NCBI GenBank assembly: GCA_022712235.1 | Contig: JALAGW010000327.1 | Coordinates: 1-7,864 of the forward strand | Source: Brevundimonas sp. | GTDB lineage: Bacteria; Pseudomonadota; Alphaproteobacteria; Caulobacterales; Caulobacteraceae | Length of the DNA stretch: 7,864 bases | Direction: 5' to 3' | Shown here: piece after piece, positions 1 through 6,249 of the stretch | Layout of the letters: each line of letters starts with the position of its first letter | Position numbering within the stretch: the first letter of the stretch is position 1 | The notes under the pieces: generated by a model | Told to the model about the DNA's origin: nothing | Databases searched by the model: none | Seen by the model: only the letters and a program-made list of their open reading frames with translations | Program-made: the position numbers and the translations under genes

Positions 1-140
1 CCCGCCCCCAACCCTCCCATAACACTTTCTTCGGCTCCCCCCCTCTACCCTCCCGTCTGGGGGGGTTGTGGGGGCCCGGCCCTTTTTTTCCAAATCCCCG
101 CCCCCCGTCCCCGCCCCGCCCGGGGGCCCGCCTGTCTCTA
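1..140. other. Low-complexity homopolymer-rich edge, probably poor-quality sequence
   Basis: This stretch is dominated by runs of a single base: seven C at 37-43, seven G at 59-65, five G at 70-74, seven T at 83-89, and repeated CCCC/CCGCCCC blocks to about 130. It does not resemble the mixed GC-rich sequence of the rest of the window. A reading frame stays open through it from a TTG at 66, but the predicted peptide is mostly Pro, Gly and Arg and matches no domain. I read it as a low-quality contig end or collapsed sequence and do not use it to set the start of the first gene. Confidence 0.5.
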
Positions 141-233
141 GAATGCGGATTCGCCCCGATCGCCTGCTCGCCTTGTCATCGGCGGTGCGTTGGCACTAGG
201 AAGGGGCTCGTTCCTTGGAAAGATACTCAGCGT

Positions 234-1499
234 TTGCTCGCGCCATTTGATCCTGATCAGCCAAACGCGATCCCGCTGGTGCAGGCGGACTTGCGCGGCC
301 GTCGCTTTCTGATCGTCACCGCGCCGTTCGGCGGTTTCGGGCGTTTTCTGGCCCAGGCCGTTGCGGCGCGCGGCGGCGAAGCCATGCGCATGATCTTCAA
401 CGCCGGCGACCTGTTGACCTGGCGTCGGGAAGGCGGCCTGGCGTTTCGCGACGACGTCCGGCGCTGGCCCGCGCGCGTGCGCGAACTGGCGAACGAGTTT
501 ACCGACATCATCGTCTTCGGTGAGGGCGGCCCCTATAATCAGGGGGTTCTGGCCCAGGCCGACACCCTGAACGCTCGCGTCTGGGTGCTCGAGAACGGCT
601 ATTTTCGTCCCGACTGGATCACTCTGGAACGGAACGGCGTCAACGGCTCCAGTCGCCTGCCGCGAACCGCTGAAGGCTATGCCGGACCCGTCCCGGCGCT
701 GCCGCTGACGCGTCCGGTCGGCAAGATCCTGCCGCACCACGTCTTCAACATCAGCCTCTATCACGCGATCGGGTCTTTGGGCTGGGCGGCGTTTCCGCGC
801 TATAGGCACCCCTACACGGTCTCGCCCTGGCGGCAGTTTCTGGGTCACGTCCGCCGCTATTTCAGCCTGGCGACCAGTCCCAAGCAGTCCTGCGACGCCG
901 ACGTCATCCGCGCGCGCGGCCCCTTCTTCATCGCCTGTCTGCAACGCGAAGGCGACGCGCAACTTCTTCGCTATTCTTCCTATGCCGACAACATGGCCTT
1001 CCTGGCCGAGGTGATGGGCAGTTTCGCCCGTCATGCGCCCAAGGATTGCCGCCTGGTGGTCAAGAACCACCCTCTGGACCCAGGCCTGTCGGACCTGGCG
1101 CACATGACCCGTTGCCTGGCGGTCGAGCGCGGCCTGGACGGGCGTGTCGATTTCATCGACGGCGGCAATCTGGCGCAGCTGTGCCGTGCATCGCGCGGCA
1201 TGGTGGTCAACAATTCCAGCGCGGCCTTGTCGGCTCTGGGCTTCCGCACCCCGGTCAAGGTTCTGGGCGAGGCGTTTTTTGACTTCGAAGGGCTGACCGA
1301 TCAGCAGCCGATGGATGCCTTCTGGGGCGCGCCGGTCGCCGCCGATCCGGCGCTGTTCACCGCCTTCCGCGCCCACGTGATCGCGCGCAGCCAGATCAAC
1401 GGCAACTATCACGAGCCCCGCGCCATCCGGCCGACTGCGGGTCTGATCGCCGACGCCTTCGCCTTGCGCGCGGACCAGAACGCCTCTCTGAGCGTGTGA
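234..1499 (+). CDS. KpsS/LipB-like capsule polysaccharide biosynthesis/export protein
   Basis: This is probably a cytoplasmic protein of the capsule polysaccharide synthesis family (Capsule_synth, KpsS/LipB type). In well-studied members these proteins act as Kdo transferases that build the lipid-linked linker on which capsule is exported; the exact sugar here is unknown. The mature-looking fold begins with a beta strand and glycine-rich turn (RRFLIVTAPFGGFGRFLAQ, from about 297). Family hallmarks follow: NAGDLLTW (about 400), the VFGEGGPYNQ segment (about 513), ENGYFRPDWITLERNGVN (about 591), VKNHPLDPG (about 1060) and, near the C terminus, NNSSAALSALGFRTPVKVLG followed by FDFEGLTDQ and DAFW. 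Starting at TTG 234 gives 421 residues; GTG 279 would give 406; both suit a family of roughly 400. GGAAAG at 217-222 is a weak ribosome site for 234. The open frame reaches back to 66, but that extension is low-complexity. A good ribosome-site-like AGGAAGGGG (198-206) is not in phase with any nearby start of this frame. No partner capsule genes are visible. The family call is firm; the start is not. Confidence 0.82.
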   Translation: MLAPFDPDQPNAIPLVQADLRGRRFLIVTAPFGGFGRFLAQAVAARGGEAMRMIFNAGDLLTWRREGGLAFRDDVRRWPARVRELANEFTDIIVFGEGGPYNQGVLAQADTLNARVWVLENGYFRPDWITLERNGVNGSSRLPRTAEGYAGPVPALPLTRPVGKILPHHVFNISLYHAIGSLGWAAFPRYRHPYTVSPWRQFLGHVRRYFSLATSPKQSCDADVIRARGPFFIACLQREGDAQLLRYSSYADNMAFLAEVMGSFARHAPKDCRLVVKNHPLDPGLSDLAHMTRCLAVERGLDGRVDFIDGGNLAQLCRASRGMVVNNSSAALSALGFRTPVKVLGEAFFDFEGLTDQQPMDAFWGAPVAADPALFTAFRAHVIARSQINGNYHEPRAIRPTAGLIADAFALRADQNASLSV

Positions 1500-1544
1500 T
1501 GACAACCGTCCACAGGGGTGTGGCGTTATGGCAACCCCGGAGGG

Positions 1545-1572
1545 CTGTCATATCACTGTCACATGACTGTCG
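1545..1572 (+). promoter_or_regulatory. PhoB-binding Pho box with a third partial repeat
   Basis: CTGTCATATCACTGTCACA at 1545-1563 fits the classical Pho box: two CTGTCAT-type direct repeats separated by four bases, an 11-bp period, on the same strand as the downstream receptor. The first two 11-bp units (1545-1555 and 1556-1566) agree at 9 of 11 bases. A third CTGTC lies at 1567-1571, exactly one more period along, which could let a further PhoB monomer bind. In the known mechanism phosphorylated PhoB binds such repeats in place of a -35 element and recruits RNA polymerase under phosphate starvation. The box lies about 110-130 bases upstream of the chosen receptor start. I could not find a convincing -10 element at the expected distance; TTAAGG at 1594 is a weak possibility. 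Confidence 0.75.
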
Positions 1573-1673
1573 CCCAACCTTCCCGCAGCGGCCTTAAGGC
1601 CCAGCCCATCTCGACAGGCGTCATTGGCCTGCCGCGCATGGCGCTCCGCCTTCATCACTGGGGATACAGACAG

Positions 1674-4145
1674 ATGACCACCCGCAAACAGCTGTTCTGG
1701 GCGACGACCGCCCTGATGAGCGGCGTTCTCATGGCCGGCGCCGCTTCGGCCCAGTCGACCGGTACGGCCGCCGTTGAAATCGGCGAAGTCGTCGTCACCG
1801 GCCAGCGCGGCCCGCGCAACATCGACGGCGCCATCGTGGCTGAAACCGTCGGCAAGTCGCGCTCGACGGTTACGTCGGAGTTCATCGAGACCCAAGCCGC
1901 TGGCCAGACGATCAACGAAGTTCTGAACCTGGTTCCGGGCATGAGCTTCACCAACAACGACGCCTACGGTTCGTCGGGCGGCAACATCCGTCTGCACGGC
2001 TTCGACGGCCCGCGCATCTCGCAGACCTTCGACGGCATGCCGCTGAATGACTCGGGCAACTACTCGCTCTATTCGAACCAGCAGCTGGACAGCGAACTGA
2101 TCGGCACGGCTTCGGTCAACACCGGCACGACCGACGTTGACTCCCCGACGGCCTCGGCTTCGGGCGGCACGATCAACATGAGCTCGATCAATCCGATGAC
2201 CGAGTTCGGCGGTCGCATCAAGACGTCGCTCGGCGACAACGACTTCCGTCGCGTGTTCGCCCAGGTGGACTCGGGCGAGTTCGGCCCGTGGGGCACGCGC
2301 GCCTGGCTGGCCTATTCGGATCAATCGTACGACAAGTACAAGGGTCAGGGCGACCTGAACAAGATCCAGTACAACTTCAAGGTCTTCCAGCCGCTGCGCG
2401 ACAACGGCGACTTCGTCTCGCTGGCCGGTCACTGGAACCGCAACCGCAACAACAACTATGCGGACCTGCAGCTGCAGCGTAACGCTGACGGTTCGGCCAG
2501 CCTGGCCAACGGCGTGACCTGGGACAGCGACTTCGACACCAAGTACAATCTCCCGACGCCGTGCCTGGATGCGAACAAAAACCCGATCGCCGGTGCTCAG
2601 TGCGACACCAACTCCAACCGCTTCTGGGCTCTGCGCCAGAACCCGTCGGACACCGGCAACCTTCGCGCCCAGTCGCGATTCACCCTGCGTGACGGCCTGA
2701 TCTTCACCTTCGATCCGTCGTTCCAGTACACCCTGGCCACCGGTGGTTCGGGTCAGTACGTCCTGTCGGAAACTGATCGTACGATCCGCGGCTCGAAGAC
2801 CACGGGCGGCGTTGACCTGAACGGCGACGGCGACATCCTGGACAGCGTGCGCGTCCACTCGACCAACAACACCCACACCCAGCGCTATGGCATCAGCTCG
2901 TCGCTGATCTGGAAGCTGTCGGATACGCAGACCCTGCGCGGCGCCTACACCCTGGACCATGCGCGTCACCGTCAGACGGGCCTTAACAGCCTTATCGATT
3001 TTTCGAACCCGACCGAGCCGCGCTTCTTCGATCCGTTTGCTGGCCTGCGCGACGAGGAGCACCGCATTTACAATCTGGACGGTTACGAAATTCGCTCGCG
3101 TGATCGCCTGTCCTACGCCATCCTGAACCAGTTCGCGGTTGAATACGCCGGTCGCTTCCTGGAAGACACCCTGCGCGTCAACGTCGGCGTCCGCGCGCCC
3201 TTCTTCAAGCGCGAGATGAACCAGAACTGCTACTCGCAATCGAAGAGCAGCTCGGTCGTCTGCTCGACCGAAACCGCAGTCAAGCAAGCGGACGGCACCT
3301 ACAAGCTCGGCACCCGCAGCCAGAGCTACATCGCGCCCTATTCGCGTGAAGTCGAGTTTGACGACATCCTGCCGAACGTGAACGTCAGCTGGAACTTCAC
3401 AGGCGCTCACTGGGTCTATGGTTCGTTCGCCCAGTCGCTGACCCTGCCGCGCACCGATAACCTGTACACCGTCTTCTTCGACACGGACGGCGACATCACC
3501 TCGCCGATCACCGAGCCGGAAAAGACCACCACCTACGACTTCGGCTATCGTTACCAAACCGGCACGCTGATCGCCTCGGCCAACGTCTGGTACACCAAGT
3601 TCGATAACCGCATCGTGTCGCGTTACGACCAGGACCTGGGCGTTTCGTTCGACTCGAACGTGGGTGACGTCGATCTGTACGGCTTCGACTCGCAAATCGG
3701 CTGGTCGCCGGTCGAAGGTCTGTCGCTCTACGCCACGGCTTCGTACACGGACTCGGAAATCGCCAACGACTATCTGGATGGCACCACGGTCATCAAGACT
3801 GGCGGCAAGTCGCTGACGGAAACCCCGGACTGGACCTTCGGTGGTCGCGTCCAGTACGAAACCGGCCCGCTGCAAGTCGGCGCCCAGGTCAAGTACACGG
3901 GCGAGCGCTGGGTCACCGACGAGAACGACCTGTACACCGAGGCCTATACGGTCGTGAACGCCGACGCCAAGTTCGACCTGGGCTACTTCGGTTACAAGAA
4001 CTCCAGCCTGGCCCTGCGTGTCGTCAACCTGCTGGACGAGAAGTACTTCGGCTCGATCTCGGGCGCCTACAATGCCTCGCGCAGCACCTATGCCTACCGC
4101 GGCGCTCCGCGCACCCTGCAAGCCACGGTTACCTACGCCTTCTAA
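1674..4145 (+). CDS. TonB-dependent outer-membrane receptor, probably phosphate-starvation regulated
   Basis: This is an outer-membrane active transporter of 823 residues that takes up a scarce ligand using energy from TonB-ExbB-ExbD. From ATG 1674 the protein starts with a typical signal peptide (MTTRKQ, hydrophobic stretch, then AASA before Gln27). A TonB box, IGEVVVTG, lies at about residues 36-43. A plug domain follows (about 50-165; VLNLVPGMSF, GGNIRLHGFDGPRISQTFDGMPLND, GGTINM). The rest is a 22-strand-type beta barrel ending in RVVNLLDEKYF and a terminal Phe (VTYAF), as the Bam machinery requires. Likely surface-loop features are the cysteine pairs C297/C310 and C519/C530 and a DLNGDGDILD segment at 381-390. 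The frame is open back to GTG 1518, and in-frame ATGs occur at 1563 and 1638, but 1674 is preferred because the signal peptide begins there and GGGGA precedes it. A Pho box lies upstream and an intrinsic terminator downstream, so it is probably monocistronic. The ligand cannot be named from sequence: iron-chelate, organophosphate or sugar are all possible. Confidence 0.93.
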   Translation: MTTRKQLFWATTALMSGVLMAGAASAQSTGTAAVEIGEVVVTGQRGPRNIDGAIVAETVGKSRSTVTSEFIETQAAGQTINEVLNLVPGMSFTNNDAYGSSGGNIRLHGFDGPRISQTFDGMPLNDSGNYSLYSNQQLDSELIGTASVNTGTTDVDSPTASASGGTINMSSINPMTEFGGRIKTSLGDNDFRRVFAQVDSGEFGPWGTRAWLAYSDQSYDKYKGQGDLNKIQYNFKVFQPLRDNGDFVSLAGHWNRNRNNNYADLQLQRNADGSASLANGVTWDSDFDTKYNLPTPCLDANKNPIAGAQCDTNSNRFWALRQNPSDTGNLRAQSRFTLRDGLIFTFDPSFQYTLATGGSGQYVLSETDRTIRGSKTTGGVDLNGDGDILDSVRVHSTNNTHTQRYGISSSLIWKLSDTQTLRGAYTLDHARHRQTGLNSLIDFSNPTEPRFFDPFAGLRDEEHRIYNLDGYEIRSRDRLSYAILNQFAVEYAGRFLEDTLRVNVGVRAPFFKREMNQNCYSQSKSSSVVCSTETAVKQADGTYKLGTRSQSYIAPYSREVEFDDILPNVNVSWNFTGAHWVYGSFAQSLTLPRTDNLYTVFFDTDGDITSPITEPEKTTTYDFGYRYQTGTLIASANVWYTKFDNRIVSRYDQDLGVSFDSNVGDVDLYGFDSQIGWSPVEGLSLYATASYTDSEIANDYLDGTTVIKTGGKSLTETPDWTFGGRVQYETGPLQVGAQVKYTGERWVTDENDLYTEAYTVVNADAKFDLGYFGYKNSSLALRVVNLLDEKYFGSISGAYNASRSTYAYRGAPRTLQATVTYAF

Positions 4146-4149
4146 GACT

Positions 4150-4163
4150 AGCTGACTTCAGCT
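4150..4163 (+). other. Short inverted repeat just after the receptor stop codon
   Basis: AGCTGACTTCAGCT is a 6+2+6 inverted repeat; as RNA it would form a 5-bp stem with a four-base ACTT loop. It lies 4 bases after the receptor stop and 12 bases before the larger terminator stem. It may help protect the 3' end of the transcript or be incidental. Confidence 0.35.
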
Positions 4164-4175
4164 TGAGAGACAGGG

Positions 4176-4212
4176 AAGGGCGGTCCGGGAACGGGCCGCC
4201 CTTTCTCTGTTT
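4176..4212 (+). terminator. Intrinsic terminator of the TonB-dependent receptor gene
   Basis: AAGGGCGGTCCG (4176-4187) pairs with CGGGCCGCCCTT (4192-4203), giving a 12-bp GC-rich stem with one T-G wobble, capped by a four-base GGAA loop. A T-rich tail, TTTCTCTGTTT, runs from 4202 to 4212. Position (31 bases after the stop codon), stem strength and tail all fit Rho-independent termination. It separates the receptor unit from the aguA-aguB operon. Confidence 0.88.
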
Positions 4213-4257
4213 GCGGGCCTATCGCGCATACGGCTGCTTGAGGCGCATTCCGGTGGG

Positions 4258-4281
4258 CTGTGGCTGTGGCTGTGGCTGCGG
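4258..4281 (+). repeat. Hexanucleotide tandem repeat (CTGTGG)3 plus CTGCGG
   Basis: Three perfect copies of CTGTGG (4258-4275) and one copy with a single change (CTGCGG, 4276-4281) lie in the leader between the receptor terminator and aguA, about 85 bases before the aguA start. No gene covers it. Such a short array could vary in copy number between strains. The rest of the leader (4213-4366) shows no promoter I can support. Confidence 0.6.
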
Positions 4282-4366
4282 CCCGTGGCCCTGCAAACAT
4301 TGAACCGGGGGGCGTCTCGGCCTATCTGGCGCGGTCTGCCTTTCTCCGTTCGGATCGACCTCGCCC

Positions 4367-5380
4367 ATGACCTCGCCCCTGACCTTGGCCATCCCCGCCG
4401 AATGGACGCCGCACCGGGCCATTTGGGTCGGCTGGCCCAGCCATCCCGAGCTGTGGGGCGAGTATTTCGCCCAGGCCCAGGACGAGGTCGAGGCTCTGGT
4501 CCGCGCCCTGGCCGGTCCGGGCCGTGAACAGGTCAAGTTGATGGTCGGCAATGACGAGGCCCTGCCGGGCGCCCGTGCGCGTCTGGACGGCATCGACGGG
4601 GTCGAGGTCGTGGCCGCGCGCTTCGGCGACATCTGGCTGCGCGACACCGGTCCGATCTTCAACGCGGGCTCGAAGACGGCCCAGGCCTTCGGCTTCAACG
4701 GCTGGGGCGGCAAGTACGACTATCCGCACGACGACGAGGTCGCCGATCAGATCGCCGAGTTTTCCGGCGTGGCGACGACGCGTCATGACTTCATCCTCGA
4801 AGGCGGCGCCCTGGACCACGACGGCGAGGGCACGGTCCTGACCACCCGCCAGTGCCTGCTGAACAAGAACCGCAACAAGACCTGGACCCAGGCCGACGCC
4901 GAGGCCGCCCTGGCCGCCTCGGTCGGCGCCAGGGTGGTGGTCTGGCTGGGCGATGGCCTGCTGAACGACCACACAGACGGCCACGTCGACAACCTCGCCC
5001 GCTTCGTCGCGCCGGGGGTGGTGGCCTGCCCCATCGCCTTTGGCCGCAAGGACCCGAACGCCGAGGTCTATGACGAGACCGCCCGCTTGCTGTCGGAAAC
5101 CACCGACGCCATGGGCCGCAAGCTCAAGGTGCTGCGCATCCCGTCGCCCGGCCTGGTGCTGGACGCCGACGAGCGTCCGGTGCCGGCCAGCCACATGAAC
5201 TTCCTGATCGGCAACGGCGCCGTCGTGGTGCCGACCTATGGCGACGATACGGCCGCCCGTCTGGCCGGTGAGGCCCTGGCCACCGTCTTCCCTGACCGCG
5301 AAATCGTCCTGTCGCCGTCGAACGCCGTCCTGACCGGCGGCGGATCCTTCCACTGCATCAGCCAGCAGGAGCCCGCGTAA
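4367..5380 (+). CDS. aguA: Agmatine deiminase (agmatine iminohydrolase)
   Basis: The enzyme hydrolyses agmatine to N-carbamoylputrescine and ammonia in the cytoplasm, the first step of the arginine-decarboxylase route to putrescine. It is 337 residues long and has the pentein (peptidylarginine-deiminase-type) fold throughout. Visible hallmarks are the N-terminal AEWTPHRAIWVGWPS (11-25), WLRDTGPIF with Asp93 (90-98), EGGALDHDGEGTVLTT (145-160), CLLNKNRN (163-170), DGHVDNLARF with catalytic His206 (204-213), SHMNFLI (275-281) and the C-terminal GGGSFHCISQQEP with nucleophile Cys330. All expected active-site positions are intact, and the length is slightly under the usual 340-370. The ribosome site is weak (GGA at 4352-4354), but the ATG sits where family members start and no better in-frame start lies just upstream. 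It is the first gene of a two-gene operon with aguB. No regulator gene such as aguR is visible nearby. Confidence 0.96.
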   Translation: MTSPLTLAIPAEWTPHRAIWVGWPSHPELWGEYFAQAQDEVEALVRALAGPGREQVKLMVGNDEALPGARARLDGIDGVEVVAARFGDIWLRDTGPIFNAGSKTAQAFGFNGWGGKYDYPHDDEVADQIAEFSGVATTRHDFILEGGALDHDGEGTVLTTRQCLLNKNRNKTWTQADAEAALAASVGARVVVWLGDGLLNDHTDGHVDNLARFVAPGVVACPIAFGRKDPNAEVYDETARLLSETTDAMGRKLKVLRIPSPGLVLDADERPVPASHMNFLIGNGAVVVPTYGDDTAARLAGEALATVFPDREIVLSPSNAVLTGGGSFHCISQQEPA

Positions 5381-5382
5381 AG

Positions 5383-6249
5383 ATGACCCGCACCATCTCG
5401 GTCGCCGCCCTCCAGACCTCGTACGGCGAGGACATGCAGGCCAATATCGACAAGACCATCGGCCTGATCCGTCAGGCGGCGGCCAGGGGTGCGCAGGTCA
5501 TCCTGCCGTCCGAGCTGTTCCAGGGGCCCTACTTCTGCGTGACGCAGGAGGAGCACTGGTTCGCCACCGCCTATCCGTGGCGCGAGCATCCGGCCGTGGT
5601 CCAGCTGCGGCCGGTGGCCAAGGAACTGGGCGTGGTCATCCCCGTCTCGATCTTCGAGAAGGAAGGGCCACACTATTTCAACTCGATGGTCATGCTGGAT
5701 GCCGACGGGGAGGCCCTGGGCGTCTATCGCAAGAGCCATATCCCTGATGGTCCCGGCTATCAGGAGAAGTACTACTTCCGTCCCGGCGACACCGGCTTCA
5801 AGGTCTGGAGCACGCGCTTCGGGCGCATCGGCGTCGGCATCTGCTGGGATCAGTGGTACCCCGAGGCCGCACGCGCCATGGCCCTGCAGGGCGCCGACAT
5901 CCTGATGTATCCGACCGCCATCGGCTCGGAGCCGCATGACGCGACCCTGGACACCGCCGCCCCCTGGCAGCGCGCCATGCAGGGCCACGCCGTGTCCAAC
6001 GCCATACCGGTCGTCGCCGCGAACCGCATCGGCCACGAAACCCTGACCGAGGCGGGTCAGACCTTCTACGGCCACTCCTTCATCGCCGACCATCGCGGCG
6101 ATCTGGTCGAGAGCCTGACGGGCGAGGAGGGGGTGCTGGTCCACGCCTTCGATCTCGACTTCCTGGATCAGTATCGCGCCGCCTGGGGCTTCTTCCGCGA
6201 CCGCCGTCCTGAACTCTACGGCCCGCTGGCTGCCGGTCGTCCGGCCTAG
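5383..6249 (+). CDS. aguB: N-carbamoylputrescine amidase
   Basis: The enzyme is a nitrilase-superfamily amidase that hydrolyses N-carbamoylputrescine to putrescine, CO2 and ammonia, using the product of AguA directly. It has 288 residues, the usual length. The catalytic triad is visible: Glu44 in LPSELFQGPYFC, Lys117 in YRKSHIPDGPGYQEKYYF and Cys154 in GVGICWDQWYPE. The long PDGPGYQEKYYF segment and the ELFQGPYFC motif are characteristic of AguB rather than of beta-ureidopropionase or omega-amidase relatives. The ATG is two bases after the aguA stop, and AGGAG at 5367-5371, inside the end of aguA, serves as ribosome site, so the two genes are almost certainly co-transcribed. Its stop codon abuts the stop of the converging minus-strand beta-helix gene with no spacer. 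Confidence 0.97.
   Translation: MTRTISVAALQTSYGEDMQANIDKTIGLIRQAAARGAQVILPSELFQGPYFCVTQEEHWFATAYPWREHPAVVQLRPVAKELGVVIPVSIFEKEGPHYFNSMVMLDADGEALGVYRKSHIPDGPGYQEKYYFRPGDTGFKVWSTRFGRIGVGICWDQWYPEAARAMALQGADILMYPTAIGSEPHDATLDTAAPWQRAMQGHAVSNAIPVVAANRIGHETLTEAGQTFYGHSFIADHRGDLVESLTGEEGVLVHAFDLDFLDQYRAAWGFFRDRRPELYGPLAAGRPA

Noticed and set aside
138..1505. 455-codon open frame on the minus strand opposite the capsule gene
   Set aside because: Antisense shadow with no family motifs; the plus-strand protein has clear KpsS-type motifs.
1510..1523. CCACA-GGGG-TGTGG hairpin as a terminator for the capsule gene
   Set aside because: The stem is only 5 bp and no T-tract follows, so it is too weak to call a terminator.
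1592..1599. CCTTAAGG palindrome as an operator or -10 element
   Set aside because: Eight bases is too short to distinguish from chance, and it sits further from the Pho repeats than a normal -10 would.
1518..1673. N-terminal extension of the receptor from GTG 1518 or ATG 1563
   Set aside because: It would place 52 or 37 extra residues before a complete signal peptide and would cover or overlap the Pho box; ATG 1674 is better supported.
1548..4121. 857-codon open frame on the minus strand opposite the TonB-dependent receptor
   Set aside because: It is an antisense shadow of a GC-rich gene; its translation is Arg/Val/Gly-rich with no recognisable domain, while the plus strand encodes a complete receptor.
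4322..5353. 343-codon minus-strand frame opposite aguA
   Set aside because: Antisense shadow; all agmatine deiminase motifs are on the plus strand.
5236..6144. 302-codon minus-strand frame opposite aguB
   Set aside because: Antisense shadow; it spans the aguA-aguB junction and has no motif, while the nitrilase triad is on the plus strand.
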